DNA of 64,000 bases, from assembly GCF_016632335.1 (NCBI RefSeq), contig NZ_JAEPBG010000006.1, positions 186,001 through 250,000 on the forward strand, given 5' to 3'. Source of the DNA: Noviherbaspirillum pedocola (GTDB lineage Bacteria > Pseudomonadota > Gammaproteobacteria > Burkholderiales > Burkholderiaceae_D). How positions within the stretch are numbered: the first letter of the stretch is position 1; every line of letters begins with the position of its first letter. A program made the position numbers and the translations under genes. Below are positions 8,576 to 17,035 of this stretch, one piece after another. The notes beneath the pieces were generated by a model. The model saw only the letters and a list, made by a program, of their open reading frames with translations. It was not told the DNA's origin and did no database searches.

Positions 8576-9832
8576 ATGACTGCCGCCCTCATTCCTGCCG
8601 GCACCGATGTTCTCCTCTTCGGAGCGCAATGGAGCCGCGTGCTACAGGGTCAGACCGAGTTCGCCAAGACACTCGAGCTGGGACGCAAAGTGCGCGCGCG
8701 CTTCAAGGCCCGTTATGCGCGATCTGGGGTAGTTGCCGTTGGCGTCGCGCCCCGCCCTGCCAGCAACGCGAAGGACAGGCGCAGCAGCGTTCCTTGCGCG
8801 GCGATCCTGTTCGCGCGACACCTGGGACAAGAGGAGCACGGCATTTACCTTTGGCCGGGCGCTGCGGGCGGCTATCGTCTGATCGCCATCGTCGATGGCC
8901 TGCCGTATCTTGAATGCGAAGTTCAGTCGCAACAGGTCGAGGCGCGCATTGCATCGCTTCAGGCTGAAACGCAGGCCCACTTCGCTCTGCATGGCCACTG
9001 CGCCGAGTTGGGCGGTGTCACCCCGCTGGATTTGGAAAATCTCGTCGAGGGCGGGACATCGGGCGCCATGGCGACCACGTTCACCGACACCCGTTCGCTG
9101 AAGACCATCGCGACTATCGCAACCCTAGTACTGGCTGGCATTGGTCTAAACGAGGCGAACAAGGTGCGCCTGCGCCATATTGCCGAGGACGAAGCCCGCA
9201 TCCTGGCGATTGATCCGATCAACGCTTACACGGAAAACCTCAACGGCATCCTGCGTACTGCAGGCTTCGATGGCAAAGCCGCGTTCGAAGACTGGTGGAT
9301 GCCCGTCGCGCCGCGCGAGATCGTCGTGGCCGGATGGCGCGAGAAGTCAATGCTGTTCCGGGTTGACACTGCGGTGGATACCTGGGAGCGTCTTCCCGGA
9401 ACGACCGAAGGCGCAATGCGCGAGGCGCTGGACGGGCAGACGCATGTCGTCACGGACGGCAAAATTCTCACCAGCAAGCGGCATCTCGACACCGTCCGCT
9501 CCGCATTGCGTCGCACAGCCCTTCCGGAAAACTCCGCCTACATGGGCCGCCTTCATAGCTGGCAGGAAGATCTGGCCGGCGAACACATCGAAATGACTTT
9601 TCAAATTCCGCAGCTCGTCGGGCTTCCCCCGGATTTGATGGCCTCGCAGATACCACCGCGCATCACCGTCGCGCGTGGCGTTCTCACGATGAAAGCGCCG
9701 CTCGGTTTGCTGCAGGACACCCTCTACCACCTCGACCCAAACATAGCCGTTGACGAATTGCTGGTCGAGGTGTCCGGCGCCGTAGAAGAAGCTCGCTTCT
9801 CCCTGAAGGGAACCTACTATGTCAAGAACTAG
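8576..9832 (+). CDS. pilO: PilO-type (type IVb pilus) inner-membrane accessory protein
   Basis: 418-residue protein resembling the PilO family of IncI thin-pilus loci, distinct from the small PilO of type IVa pili. The N-terminal part (about 1-170) is a cytoplasmic actin-like-fold domain typical of the family, rich in short strands (AAILFARHL, GYRLIAIVDGLPYLECEV). A single membrane segment lies near 176-192 (IATIATLVLAGIGL), and a periplasmic C-terminal region follows. It starts one base after the previous stop and overlaps pilP by 14 bp. The assignment rests on size, topology and the exact PilO-P-Q-R-S order downstream. Confidence 0.8.
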   Translation: MTAALIPAGTDVLLFGAQWSRVLQGQTEFAKTLELGRKVRARFKARYARSGVVAVGVAPRPASNAKDRRSSVPCAAILFARHLGQEEHGIYLWPGAAGGYRLIAIVDGLPYLECEVQSQQVEARIASLQAETQAHFALHGHCAELGGVTPLDLENLVEGGTSGAMATTFTDTRSLKTIATIATLVLAGIGLNEANKVRLRHIAEDEARILAIDPINAYTENLNGILRTAGFDGKAAFEDWWMPVAPREIVVAGWREKSMLFRVDTAVDTWERLPGTTEGAMREALDGQTHVVTDGKILTSKRHLDTVRSALRRTALPENSAYMGRLHSWQEDLAGEHIEMTFQIPQLVGLPPDLMASQIPPRITVARGVLTMKAPLGLLQDTLYHLDPNIAVDELLVEVSGAVEEARFSLKGTYYVKN

Positions 9833-10331
9833 CGTGAGCATCACGATGCTGCTGCTGACTGCGACACTGTCGATACGCGCACAGGCGATGACGAATGCGG
9901 ATCTGGCCCGCATGAACAACGAGATCATCGCGCTGGATGCCGAACTGGCTTTGGCGAAGAAGCGCCAGGAACTCGCCAAATACAAAACGCCGGCGCTACC
10001 GGCGGCGGCGCCCTCGCCCGCTGCGACCGACGCTGACCAGAAAGAACCCGCTTCCGACCACGCAATCGGTCTGCGCGACATACACGCAACCGACGCCGGA
10101 ACGGTCGCCGAGTTCGAAATGAACGGCCAGCGCGCAACCAAGGGCGAAGGCGAGGTGCTTTTTGAGAAGTGGCGCGTCGTCAAGATCGGAGCCGACAAGG
10201 TCAAGCTCAAACCGGTCGACGGCAAAATGGCGATCGAACACATAATCGTGCTGCGCCTGAAGCATCCGGGCAAACCCACGCCGCCGGCGGCGCCGCGCGA
10301 AGGTGCCACACCCGCCAAAGCGGCGCATTGA
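9819..10331 (+). CDS. pilP: PilP-type pilus biogenesis protein
   Basis: Small periplasmic protein (170 residues) with a signal peptide ending at AQA, a coiled-coil-like helix (MNNEIIALDAELALAKKRQE, about 30-50), a Pro/Ala linker and a small beta domain with EFEMNGQRATKGEGEVLFE near 100-118. This matches PilP of type IVb thin-pilus loci, thought to stabilise the PilO/secretin assembly. Its start lies inside the end of pilO (14-bp overlap). The Pro/Ala-rich C-terminus ends 14 bp before the pilQ start. Confidence 0.8.
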   Translation: MSRTSVSITMLLLTATLSIRAQAMTNADLARMNNEIIALDAELALAKKRQELAKYKTPALPAAAPSPAATDADQKEPASDHAIGLRDIHATDAGTVAEFEMNGQRATKGEGEVLFEKWRVVKIGADKVKLKPVDGKMAIEHIIVLRLKHPGKPTPPAAPREGATPAKAAH

Positions 10332-10345
10332 ATCCGGCGCCCGCG

Positions 10346-12151
10346 ATGATGCGTCTCGTTGAAAAGTTGCGCCGCGCTGCGCGACGGCAGAAAGCCATGG
10401 TGCCGGTCCTTGTGAATGCGAAGGCCGCCGGCACCACCTCGACGTCGCCCATCCTCGACAGAGCGGCGGCGTTCGCGCGGGTTAAGGTCAGCCATCGTAC
10501 TTCCGAGCTACCACGCCACGACTCCATCATCAGCGGCACGGAGAAGCGATCCGGCGTAATGGTGCTGCTCGCCAAGAGCGACGCGGAAAAGGTTGTCGTC
10601 ATCCGCGAAGCGCAAACAGCGTCGGTCATCATGAGCTCGGATCTTCTCGGCACCGCCGCGGCGCGCAACCTATTCATCGAAATCCGCGACAAACTCGCCG
10701 GAAGCCCGATCGAGCTACAGACCGCGTACTGGGCTACACCCGACCTGGTGCTGGAGCTTTCGAAGCAGAAAAAAGAAACCGGAAAGGCCGAACTGCTGCG
10801 CTTGTCCGAGGACCAGAACAACGAGTACCGCGCGCGCTTTCAGTCATGGCTGGAATACGGGCTGGCAGAACAGGCCACGGACTTGCATGTTGAGGTACAC
10901 GGCAACCTGGCCCGCCTCAGATTCCGCGTGCATGGCGAACTGGAACCGATGCGCAACGCCCAGGACGGCGAAATGGTGGCGTCGATCGCGACCAGCACCA
11001 TCGCGTACGCGTTCCTGAAGATGATCGACAAGAAATCCAACAACTCCGCGCACTTCAGCACGAATCAGTACCTGTCGAGCACCGTCACCTATCAATCCGG
11101 CCCGGTGACGGTAAAAATGCGCTGCAACCAGAACCCGCTGGCCAACGGGTTCGACTTCATCGCCCGCTTTACCCTGGACGGCGCCGCCGCACCGGACTAT
11201 ACGTTCGCCGAGCTGGGCTATGCGCCGTCGCAGGTCCACCTGCTGGAACAGTCGCTCGTGCAGATGCATGGCTTGATCGTGATTGCCGGAATTCCGAATT
11301 CCGGCAAGACCACCACGGCGCGAACGTGCCTACGGCACCTGCCGGAACGCGCCAAGAAAAAGCTCGTCAACCTCGATGACCCAGTCGAGTACATCCAGGA
11401 TGGCGTATCGCACGGCGTCATTGGCGGCCGGGTCGGCGACGATGCCGAGCGCCTGGCGAACTACACCAGCGCGATCGCCAACTGGCTACGGGGCAACCCG
11501 AACGTACTGTCGCTGGGCGAGATCCGGGACAAGGCGAGCGGCGTGGGAGCCATCACTGCGGCCGAGGTCGGGTGCCTCGCCATCGGGACGCTGCACGCCC
11601 ACAGTGGCATCGGCATCCTGCAGCGGCTATCTGATCCGATGGTCGGGCTATCGCTGCATTCGCTTACCGCACCGCGCATCCTGAACCTTTTGCTGTATCA
11701 GTCGCTGGTGCCAATATTGTGCCCCTGCTGCAAACTGCCTTTGTCAGCCATGTCTGCAGCGATACAAGACCGATATGCGGCTGTAGGCAAGCGCTTCGAT
11801 GTCGACGTCTCCGGCATGCATTTCCGCAATCGCGACGATGACTGCGCCGATTGCCACGGCCGCGGTACCAGCCGACAGGAAGTCGTCGCCGAGATGATCA
11901 AGCCAGATCGCAAACTCCTGTCCATGATCCGAAAAGGGGAAGATTTCGGCGCGGAAGAATACTGGCTCGGCACCTGGGACGGCCGCTTCGACACCCCGGA
12001 TATGACCGGCAAGACGGCATTTCAGCATGCTTTCTACAAGGCGCTGCAGGGACTGATCGATCCGTCCATCGTCGAGCGCTTCGGCCTGTACGACACCTAC
12101 GATATTCCGCCGCCAAAACGCTTTGGCGAACGCAGGAAGCGCGCGCTATGA
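10346..12151 (+). CDS. pilQ: PilQ-type (GspE/PilB superfamily) pilus assembly ATPase
   Basis: Hexameric secretion ATPase that drives thin-pilus extension; here PilQ means the IncI ATPase, not the type IVa secretin. It has 601 residues from the ATG at 10346; sequence upstream in the same frame lies within pilP and is not coding. Walker A GIPNSGKTTT is near residue 314, the Walker B-type LGEIRDK near 388, and the His box GTLHAHS near 414. A four-cysteine zinc site follows (CPCC near 457, CADC near 497), a hallmark of assembly rather than retraction ATPases. Its stop overlaps the pilR start (ATGA). Confidence 0.92.
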   Translation: MMRLVEKLRRAARRQKAMVPVLVNAKAAGTTSTSPILDRAAAFARVKVSHRTSELPRHDSIISGTEKRSGVMVLLAKSDAEKVVVIREAQTASVIMSSDLLGTAAARNLFIEIRDKLAGSPIELQTAYWATPDLVLELSKQKKETGKAELLRLSEDQNNEYRARFQSWLEYGLAEQATDLHVEVHGNLARLRFRVHGELEPMRNAQDGEMVASIATSTIAYAFLKMIDKKSNNSAHFSTNQYLSSTVTYQSGPVTVKMRCNQNPLANGFDFIARFTLDGAAAPDYTFAELGYAPSQVHLLEQSLVQMHGLIVIAGIPNSGKTTTARTCLRHLPERAKKKLVNLDDPVEYIQDGVSHGVIGGRVGDDAERLANYTSAIANWLRGNPNVLSLGEIRDKASGVGAITAAEVGCLAIGTLHAHSGIGILQRLSDPMVGLSLHSLTAPRILNLLLYQSLVPILCPCCKLPLSAMSAAIQDRYAAVGKRFDVDVSGMHFRNRDDDCADCHGRGTSRQEVVAEMIKPDRKLLSMIRKGEDFGAEEYWLGTWDGRFDTPDMTGKTAFQHAFYKALQGLIDPSIVERFGLYDTYDIPPPKRFGERRKRAL

Positions 12152-13248
12152 AACGGCTCATGCACCACATGGCTTTCAGTCGGGCGCGGCGCGGCTTCAA
12201 TGCCCGGCGCGAATCGTTCTATATCGATCTGGCCGAGGCCATCGACGACAACGAGAGCATCACGTTGTTCTTCGCCCAGCGACGCGACTTCTGTGTCGCC
12301 CAGGGTCTATCCGGCATGCGTCTGATTTACGACACCATGCTACTGCGCCTGAATGAGAAAGAAGGCAGGCTTAGCCACGTGCTCGAGCCGATCGTGCCTT
12401 CCGGCGACATGGTTTCCCTGGCGGCCAACGACCATGCGCAGGACGACCGTAACCGCGCTGACGATCTGCGCTCACTGGCAACAAGCATCACTCGCGGCAG
12501 GATGATGTTTGCCATTCTGCGCAAGGCGCTGGCCGGACCTGCGATGGCCGCGCCGGTCATCATCGCCTTTCCGATTCTGATCGCGCTTTTTTTCATTCCG
12601 CAGTACGAAGCCATCGCACCGCCGTCGGAATGGGGACGGTGGGGGCGAAGCCTCTATGCCTTTTCGATGCTGCTTCGTACCCATGGCGTCCTCCTCGCCG
12701 CAATGGCTCCGGCCGGCGCCTACGCGTTCTTCAAGTCGTTCTCTCTGTGGCGCGGCTCGCTGCGCAAAAGGTTCGACCGTCATCTGCCCTACAGCCTTTA
12801 TCGCGATTTTGTCGGCACGAGCTTTCTGACGGCGCTCGCGCGGCTGACCAAGGCCAGGGTTGGTATCAGCGAGGCGCTTGCGATTCTCGAAGAAAAGGCA
12901 ACGCCTTGGCTGGCATGGCATATCGGCCAAATCCGCGACAACCTGCAGGCAAGGCCCGACGACTATGCCGCAGCGTTCGACACCGGGCTGTTCGCGCCCG
13001 ACATCCATCTGCGTCTGGTTACCTACGCGGAGCGCTCGCGCGGCGACTTTTCCGAAGGCCTCACCCGGCTTGGCACTGACGGCCTGGTGTACGTGCATGC
13101 CAGCGTGGAACGCAGCGGCTCCCGGCTGACCGTGGCCGCGCTGCTAGTCGCTGTCGCGGTACTGGCGTATTTCTATGGAGGCAACACGATGATCTCGCGG
13201 AACGTAAGCCAGATCGTACAAGAGCGCACCGACGCTCTGAGCTACTGA
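12148..13248 (+). CDS. pilR: PilR-type (GspF family) pilus inner-membrane platform protein
   Basis: Polytopic inner-membrane partner of the assembly ATPase, 366 residues. It has GspF-like layout: a cytoplasmic helical domain, membrane helices near residues 130-155 and 175-200, a second helical domain (HLPYSLYRDFVGTSFLTALA near 212-231), and a last membrane helix near 323-345. The frame is open 300 bp further upstream, but that part lies within pilQ; the ATG at 12148 overlaps the pilQ stop by 4 bp. It is far from the type IVa PilC at 56 kb in sequence, so the two pilus systems are separate. Confidence 0.9.
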   Translation: MKRLMHHMAFSRARRGFNARRESFYIDLAEAIDDNESITLFFAQRRDFCVAQGLSGMRLIYDTMLLRLNEKEGRLSHVLEPIVPSGDMVSLAANDHAQDDRNRADDLRSLATSITRGRMMFAILRKALAGPAMAAPVIIAFPILIALFFIPQYEAIAPPSEWGRWGRSLYAFSMLLRTHGVLLAAMAPAGAYAFFKSFSLWRGSLRKRFDRHLPYSLYRDFVGTSFLTALARLTKARVGISEALAILEEKATPWLAWHIGQIRDNLQARPDDYAAAFDTGLFAPDIHLRLVTYAERSRGDFSEGLTRLGTDGLVYVHASVERSGSRLTVAALLVAVAVLAYFYGGNTMISRNVSQIVQERTDALSY

Positions 13249-13298
13249 CCATGCCCAACTTGACCGACAACCCCTGCACTCACGACAAGGAGCACGCC

Positions 13299-13838
13299 AT
13301 GATTCACCCATTGACCCGGACCCGTCGCCGCCAGGCGGGATATACCCTGCTTGAACTCGGATTTGTAATGGTCATCGTTGGCGGAATGGCCTATTACGCG
13401 ATCTCGGGATTTCTAAGCGATCGCGATAGTGGAATGGTCAAAAACGAGATCGAAAACACTTTCAAGTTCATCAGTGAAACGATGTCGCAGTACAGCACCC
13501 AACCCGACTTCAGCAACGTCTCCACCGATGTGCTGCGGCAGTTCGGCGTCTTTCCGCCGTCGATGGTCAGCGGCAACCAGGTCCATAACCTGAACCACGG
13601 CACCATCACCGCCGCCCCGACGACGGTCACCGCGCAGAACGACGGCGTGACGTTTACCGAAACGAATTACACCCAGGCCATGTGTCAAAAGGTGTTGCCG
13701 CGGATCGACGCCGGGGTGCGCCTGATGACCGTCAACGGCATTGTCGTCAAGGGGCTCGATAGCCAGCTGAAAATGGATTTGCTCGGCGCGAACTGCCGTT
13801 CGGACAACAACACGGTCCTTTTCGTAATCAGCAAGTAG
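13299..13838 (+). CDS. pilS: PilS-type IVb major prepilin
   Basis: Major pilin precursor of the thin pilus. An AAGGAG six bases before the ATG at 13299 decides this start over the ATG at 13251. The 179-residue product has a basic leader RTRRRQAG and the prepilin peptidase site after Gly14 (AG/YTLLELGF) with Glu at +5, followed by a hydrophobic helix LGFVMVIVGGMAYYAI. Two cysteines in the C-terminal half (AMCQ and GANC) could form the pilin disulfide loop. No prepilin peptidase gene is seen in the window, so processing must rely on one elsewhere. Confidence 0.88.
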   Translation: MIHPLTRTRRRQAGYTLLELGFVMVIVGGMAYYAISGFLSDRDSGMVKNEIENTFKFISETMSQYSTQPDFSNVSTDVLRQFGVFPPSMVSGNQVHNLNHGTITAAPTTVTAQNDGVTFTETNYTQAMCQKVLPRIDAGVRLMTVNGIVVKGLDSQLKMDLLGANCRSDNNTVLFVISK

Positions 13839-13845
13839 GCGTGAC

Positions 13846-14568
13846 GTGCCGTTGCAATCGACCCTCCGCTTTCACCGGCCCGCGCTGCAATCCGGTTGGC
13901 TGCTGCTCGAGTTCAGCCTGGCGCTCGTGCTTGCCACGGGATATGCCGTGGTCCGTGCGCAATCCGACTTCGACGCAGCAGTCGACCTCCAAGTGCGGGC
14001 GCGAGCGCAGGGGCTCGAGACAGTGCACGCCGCAGCAGTCGCCTACGCCGAGCGCTACTTTGATCAAATCGTTGGGATGCCGGCACCAGGTACACTGCAG
14101 ATAACGGGTAGCGCCATCCACGTCGCCAAACGGGCGAGCCCGGCCGGCGACATGCTATATCAGGTTGCGGACGGCAATCACCCCGACGTATCCGACTTAG
14201 TCGCGCTGCGCCTGCTGCCTGCAAATTTTTCCGGCGCGGCCATCGGTGGCGGCCGGTACCGGATCGCGCTTGAAGTCACACCACCCGGATGCAGGCAAGA
14301 CTGCAGCATCGAAGGTGCCGTATACGTCGACCAGCCGTTTCGCGTCAATGGCAAGATCCAGCATCCGCGCACCGGGCGTGCGGTGCAATTGCTCGGCGCC
14401 GACGGCGCAGCGTCCCGGCCGGAAAATCCGGCAGTGCTCTCGGGTTACGGGGGAAGGTTCACGCTGCCGAATCCGGCTGGAGACGTCGCCGGCATTCTCG
14501 CCGAGCGCTTCGGCTATTACCGCTCCAGCCAGCCTCTGCCCGCGGGCGCATCCGCTACGGCAGAGTAA
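13846..14568 (+). CDS. PilV-like minor prepilin / pilus tip protein
   Basis: 240-residue protein with a prepilin-like N-terminus: basic leader, then SG/WLLLEFSLALVLATG with cleavage expected after Gly17 and Glu at +5. It sits right after pilS, where the minor pilin and adhesin gene pilV is found in IncI loci. The region after the helix has a probable disulfide (PPGCRQDC) and beta-rich sequence. The start is a GTG eight bases after the pilS stop. It is about half the length of shufflon PilV proteins and no recombination repeats follow, so a fixed tip protein is more likely. The name pilV is by position only. Confidence 0.7.
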   Translation: MPLQSTLRFHRPALQSGWLLLEFSLALVLATGYAVVRAQSDFDAAVDLQVRARAQGLETVHAAAVAYAERYFDQIVGMPAPGTLQITGSAIHVAKRASPAGDMLYQVADGNHPDVSDLVALRLLPANFSGAAIGGGRYRIALEVTPPGCRQDCSIEGAVYVDQPFRVNGKIQHPRTGRAVQLLGADGAASRPENPAVLSGYGGRFTLPNPAGDVAGILAERFGYYRSSQPLPAGASATAE

Positions 14569-14578
14569 TGGACTGCCG

Positions 14579-15019
14579 CTAAGGCCGAGGGTCCAGCCAG
14601 GGCTGATATTTTTCGTAGATCTGCCTGACCTCGGCCGCATAGCGGTCCCTCTTCTCCGGGGTCTCGCTATGGTAGGCACCTACCGCTGTCCACGTATTTC
14701 CGTACTTCTTCACCATGACCGCGTAATGCCATGCGCCGATGAAAATGTTGGCGCACTGGTTTTGGAGGGCCTCGGGCGGAATGCCGTACTTCGCCAATTC
14801 CTCGAAGTGCGCCGAGTTGATCTGCATGCAGCCGACGTCAATGCTGCCGTTGCTGTTGCGCCGGACCGTGCCGTCGCAGCGCACGTTCTCGCGGATCGAG
14901 ATCGCGCGCAGGATACCCGGGTGGACATGTTGGTAGAGACCGGCCGCATCGAAGCAGTCGTAAGAGAATGCGCAGAAATGGGTTGCCGCGAGGACGGCGC
15001 CGGCGAACAGGCGTTTCAT
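14579..15019 (-). CDS. pilT: PilT-type lytic transglycosylase (VirB1-like)
   Basis: Periplasmic peptidoglycan-cleaving enzyme that opens the wall for pilus or transfer-channel assembly; the name follows the IncI locus, not the type IVa retraction ATPase. It has 146 residues with a signal peptide (MKRLFAGAVLAATHFC). The SLT domain shows the catalytic Glu in ISIREN (about residue 42), the GCMQIN motif (about 62) and AYHSETPEKRDRYA near the end. The ATG at 15019 is used; an in-frame TTG at 15070 would run through a hairpin. It converges on the PilV-like gene with a 10-bp gap. Confidence 0.9.
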   Translation of the reverse strand: MKRLFAGAVLAATHFCAFSYDCFDAAGLYQHVHPGILRAISIRENVRCDGTVRRNSNGSIDVGCMQINSAHFEELAKYGIPPEALQNQCANIFIGAWHYAVMVKKYGNTWTAVGAYHSETPEKRDRYAAEVRQIYEKYQPWLDPRP

Positions 15020-15030
15020 GGAATGATCGG

Positions 15031-15060
15031 AAAAAGAAAACGGCGCCACGGGGGCGCCGC
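15031..15060 (-). terminator. Intrinsic terminator for the minus-strand stb operon
   Basis: Read on the minus strand, the stem CGGCGCC / GGCGCCG with a 5-base loop is followed by TTTTCTTTTT. It lies between the last gene of the stb operon (ending 15110) and pilT, so pilT is probably transcribed from its own promoter. Confidence 0.8.
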
Positions 15061-15109
15061 TTAGATCCAATGTACCGCTGCGCCTTATGGCGAGCGGGTC
15101 AAGTAGCGA

Positions 15110-15556
15110 TCAATCGCGATGGGCTTTCCGCCGATGCTGCGCGAGCATCGTTGCAATCCCGGCGCGCAGGCCCGAGCGGATGATCGTGTCACAGGCCTCG
15201 TGCGTGTCTTCCATCGTTTCCCTCCAGAACAGGTGCATTTCCTGATGGCGGCGGTGGAACGTGTACATTGCGGCTTCCTGCGTGGCATGACGGTTCGCGA
15301 TGCGATGGACAGCGGCATGCAGATTCCACCAGGCCGCGCGCCAGCTGAACCGACCCGCGAGCTGGGCTTTGACGGAGCGTGCATCGCTGCCGCTTACGTC
15401 CACGCCGAAGACCGCATTGGCGCGAATGCCGGGTGCGATTTCCGCATTTTGCATCGGCAGCGGGCGGCCGATCTTGCGCAGGCATTTCTGGCGGTCGGCA
15501 CGGGCGAAGTCAGTGCCGATCAGGGTCGCGTTGTTCACTTCGAATTGCGTTTTCAT
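15110..15556 (-). CDS. Hypothetical protein, last gene of the stb operon
   Basis: 148-residue protein that I do not recognise. AAAGGA lies about seven bases before the ATG at 15556. The N-terminal half looks like a small beta domain (TQFEVNNATLIGTDF, IAPGIRANAVFGVDVSG). The C-terminal half is helical and rich in Trp, His and Arg (RFSWRAAWWNLHAAVHRIAN, MHLFWRETMEDTHEACDTI). The start lies within the end of the upstream gene (47-bp overlap). Its position at the end of the stb operon suggests a plasmid maintenance or transfer role, but this is only context. Confidence 0.65.
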   Translation of the reverse strand: MKTQFEVNNATLIGTDFARADRQKCLRKIGRPLPMQNAEIAPGIRANAVFGVDVSGSDARSVKAQLAGRFSWRAAWWNLHAAVHRIANRHATQEAAMYTFHRRHQEMHLFWRETMEDTHEACDTIIRSGLRAGIATMLAQHRRKAHRD

Positions 15557-16163
15557 GCTGCTGTCCTTTCGTTCCAGCCCCAGCACATTCGTCCGCGTTC
15601 GTCGCAGCTGCAGAAAGCGATGGGTACCGGTTAATGATGTGCGCCTGGATTTTCTGTGCGAGCAAAGTTCGAGCGCTCCGGATACCTGCCTGGCCGCGGT
15701 ACATATCAAGCTGCCAAGCAAGTGAGGCCAATTTAGCGGACAACATTTCGAGCGCAACCCGCTCTTCGGACAACAAACGCCACTTTGCATCAAAATTTTG
15801 CATCAGACGCGCTGCTTCAAGCAGGTCTTCAAGCGGTTCAACCAGGACCGGCAAAGCGATTTCTTCGACAACGTTGCAAAGCTTTTCCCGCGCCCTACCC
15901 TTCGCGCGGTGTAACCGGGATGAACACGTTGCTGTCAGATCGCGCTCAGCAAGAAAACGCCAATCGGTATTCTCGGCATGCATCACCCGCGCAATCGCAT
16001 AAAGGCTTGGATGCTGGCTCGCTGTCTGACCAGGCGCCCAGCCGCAATTGTCTGGGGTACCCAGCAAGTTGCGGATCATACGCGGCGTCCATCCGCGCAA
16101 GCGTAGGCCGCTGACGTCGATAAACAGTTCCCCGAGATCGTGACCAGCGACGGCGCTAATCAC
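15510..16163 (-). CDS. Hypothetical helical protein of the stb operon
   Basis: 217-residue protein without a recognised family. It starts at a GTG whose last bases overlap the stop of the preceding ParR-like gene (GTGA), which implies translational coupling and decides the start. The N-terminal segment GLRLRGWTPRMIRNLLGTPD looks like a helix-turn-helix-type fold seen in small plasmid proteins. The middle is a long amphipathic helical region (about 85-165), and the tail is polar. A DNA-binding accessory partition role is possible but unproven. Confidence 0.65.
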   Translation of the reverse strand: MISAVAGHDLGELFIDVSGLRLRGWTPRMIRNLLGTPDNCGWAPGQTASQHPSLYAIARVMHAENTDWRFLAERDLTATCSSRLHRAKGRAREKLCNVVEEIALPVLVEPLEDLLEAARLMQNFDAKWRLLSEERVALEMLSAKLASLAWQLDMYRGQAGIRSARTLLAQKIQAHIINRYPSLSAAATNADECAGAGTKGQQHENAIRSEQRDPDRH

Positions 16164-16495
16164 CGTGGGGTTCCCCCCGCCTGATGTGCAGTGGTATCGA
16201 GCCTATACGTGTCCTGGGAGCAGTCGATGCCTGAATCTGCGTTACCAATGGCACTTGTGTCGAGCGGCCTATTTGCGCTCTCGGCCTTGCGCTGCAGAGA
16301 TACGAGCGCATGAACCGCTGCGGCGATATCGGCCTCATTGGTATGAGAGGAAAACCACTGCGACAACACCGCGCGTACGAAAGCCTTTTCATCTGCCTGC
16401 GGCACCAGGCCCATAGCTGCTATAAGCTGAGGACAGGTGTCGTCACGAATAAGAAGGTGAAGATATCGGCGGGAAGCCGTTCTACTATCGTCCAA
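16160..16495 (-). CDS. Second ParR/StbB-like partition adaptor (paralogue of the upstream gene)
   Basis: 111-residue protein. The N-terminal ~60 residues align with the gene at 16526-17035: RRYLHLLI versus RRLHLQI, then a Cys-Pro-x-Leu-Ile motif, an acidic loop, and AFVRAVLSQWF versus AFIRNVLLHWF. This matches the ribbon-helix-helix part of ParR/StbB adaptors, which bind centromere repeats and the tip of actin-like filaments. The start is an unusual TTG, fixed by a strong GGAGG four bases upstream. The C-terminal ~45 residues are polar and divergent, where ParR proteins carry the filament-binding tail. Confidence 0.7.
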   Translation of the reverse strand: MDDSRTASRRYLHLLIRDDTCPQLIAAMGLVPQADEKAFVRAVLSQWFSSHTNEADIAAAVHALVSLQRKAESANRPLDTSAIGNADSGIDCSQDTYRLDTTAHQAGGTPR

Positions 16496-16525
16496 TTTGC
16501 CTCCGGAAGAATATACGCACGCTAT

Positions 16526-17035
16526 TCACAAACTTCCGTTGAGAAGATCATCTGGATCGAAAAGAATGGCATCTTTTTCTACGGAGGAAATAACTTCATT
16601 TCGCGTAGTTGCCCGTGTGTTTTCCAAAGCAACAGGTCTTACAAATGAAGACACTGCAGGCTCTGACGACGGAGGATTTGGTGAGTGCTGTGTTGCCTGC
16701 GCAGGAGTTGTAATTGGCGAGGTTGATTGCACAGAGAATGGCTGTGGTCGGGAAGTTGGCGAGATACGTTCAAAATAGGTATCGACCATATTATTCTCAA
16801 CATCCAGATGTTCCCTTGCGATGCGCAGCGTCCCAAACAACAGCATTTTTTCAATCGCCTGCTCGAGGTCGCCACGCCCTTCGTGAACTTCGAACCAGTG
16901 CAGTAGCACGTTGCGAATAAATGCGTTCACCTCGCCGTTGGGGACGCGATCCAAAAAGGCGATCAAGCCAGGGCAATATTTTTCCTGGATCTGCAGATGT
17001 AACCGGCGTCCGAGATCATGATTTTGCTTCGGCAT
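16526..17035 (-). CDS. stbB: ParR/StbB-like partition adaptor protein
   Basis: 169-residue protein directly downstream of the actin-like gene, overlapping its end by 20 bp. Residues 10-65 carry a ribbon-helix-helix pattern (RRLHLQIQ, VPNGEVNAFIRNVLLHW) similar to ParR/StbB, where the segment after the strand usually reads like IPxGERSxFIR. The rest is polar, Pro/Ser/Thr-rich and probably disordered, ending with an acidic motif FDPDDLLNGSL. An ATG 18 bases upstream (17053) is also possible; 17035 is preferred because it gives the same N-terminal length as the paralogue. Expected role: bind the repeat array at 18158-18217 and link it to StbA filaments. Confidence 0.75.
   Translation of the reverse strand: MPKQNHDLGRRLHLQIQEKYCPGLIAFLDRVPNGEVNAFIRNVLLHWFEVHEGRGDLEQAIEKMLLFGTLRIAREHLDVENNMVDTYFERISPTSRPQPFSVQSTSPITTPAQATQHSPNPPSSEPAVSSFVRPVALENTRATTRNEVISSVEKDAILFDPDDLLNGSL

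Noticed and set aside
14570-15110. Possible shufflon downstream of the PilV-like gene
   Set aside because: No inverted repeats of suitable size and no partial pilV ends; the sequence is the convergent transglycosylase gene and a terminator.
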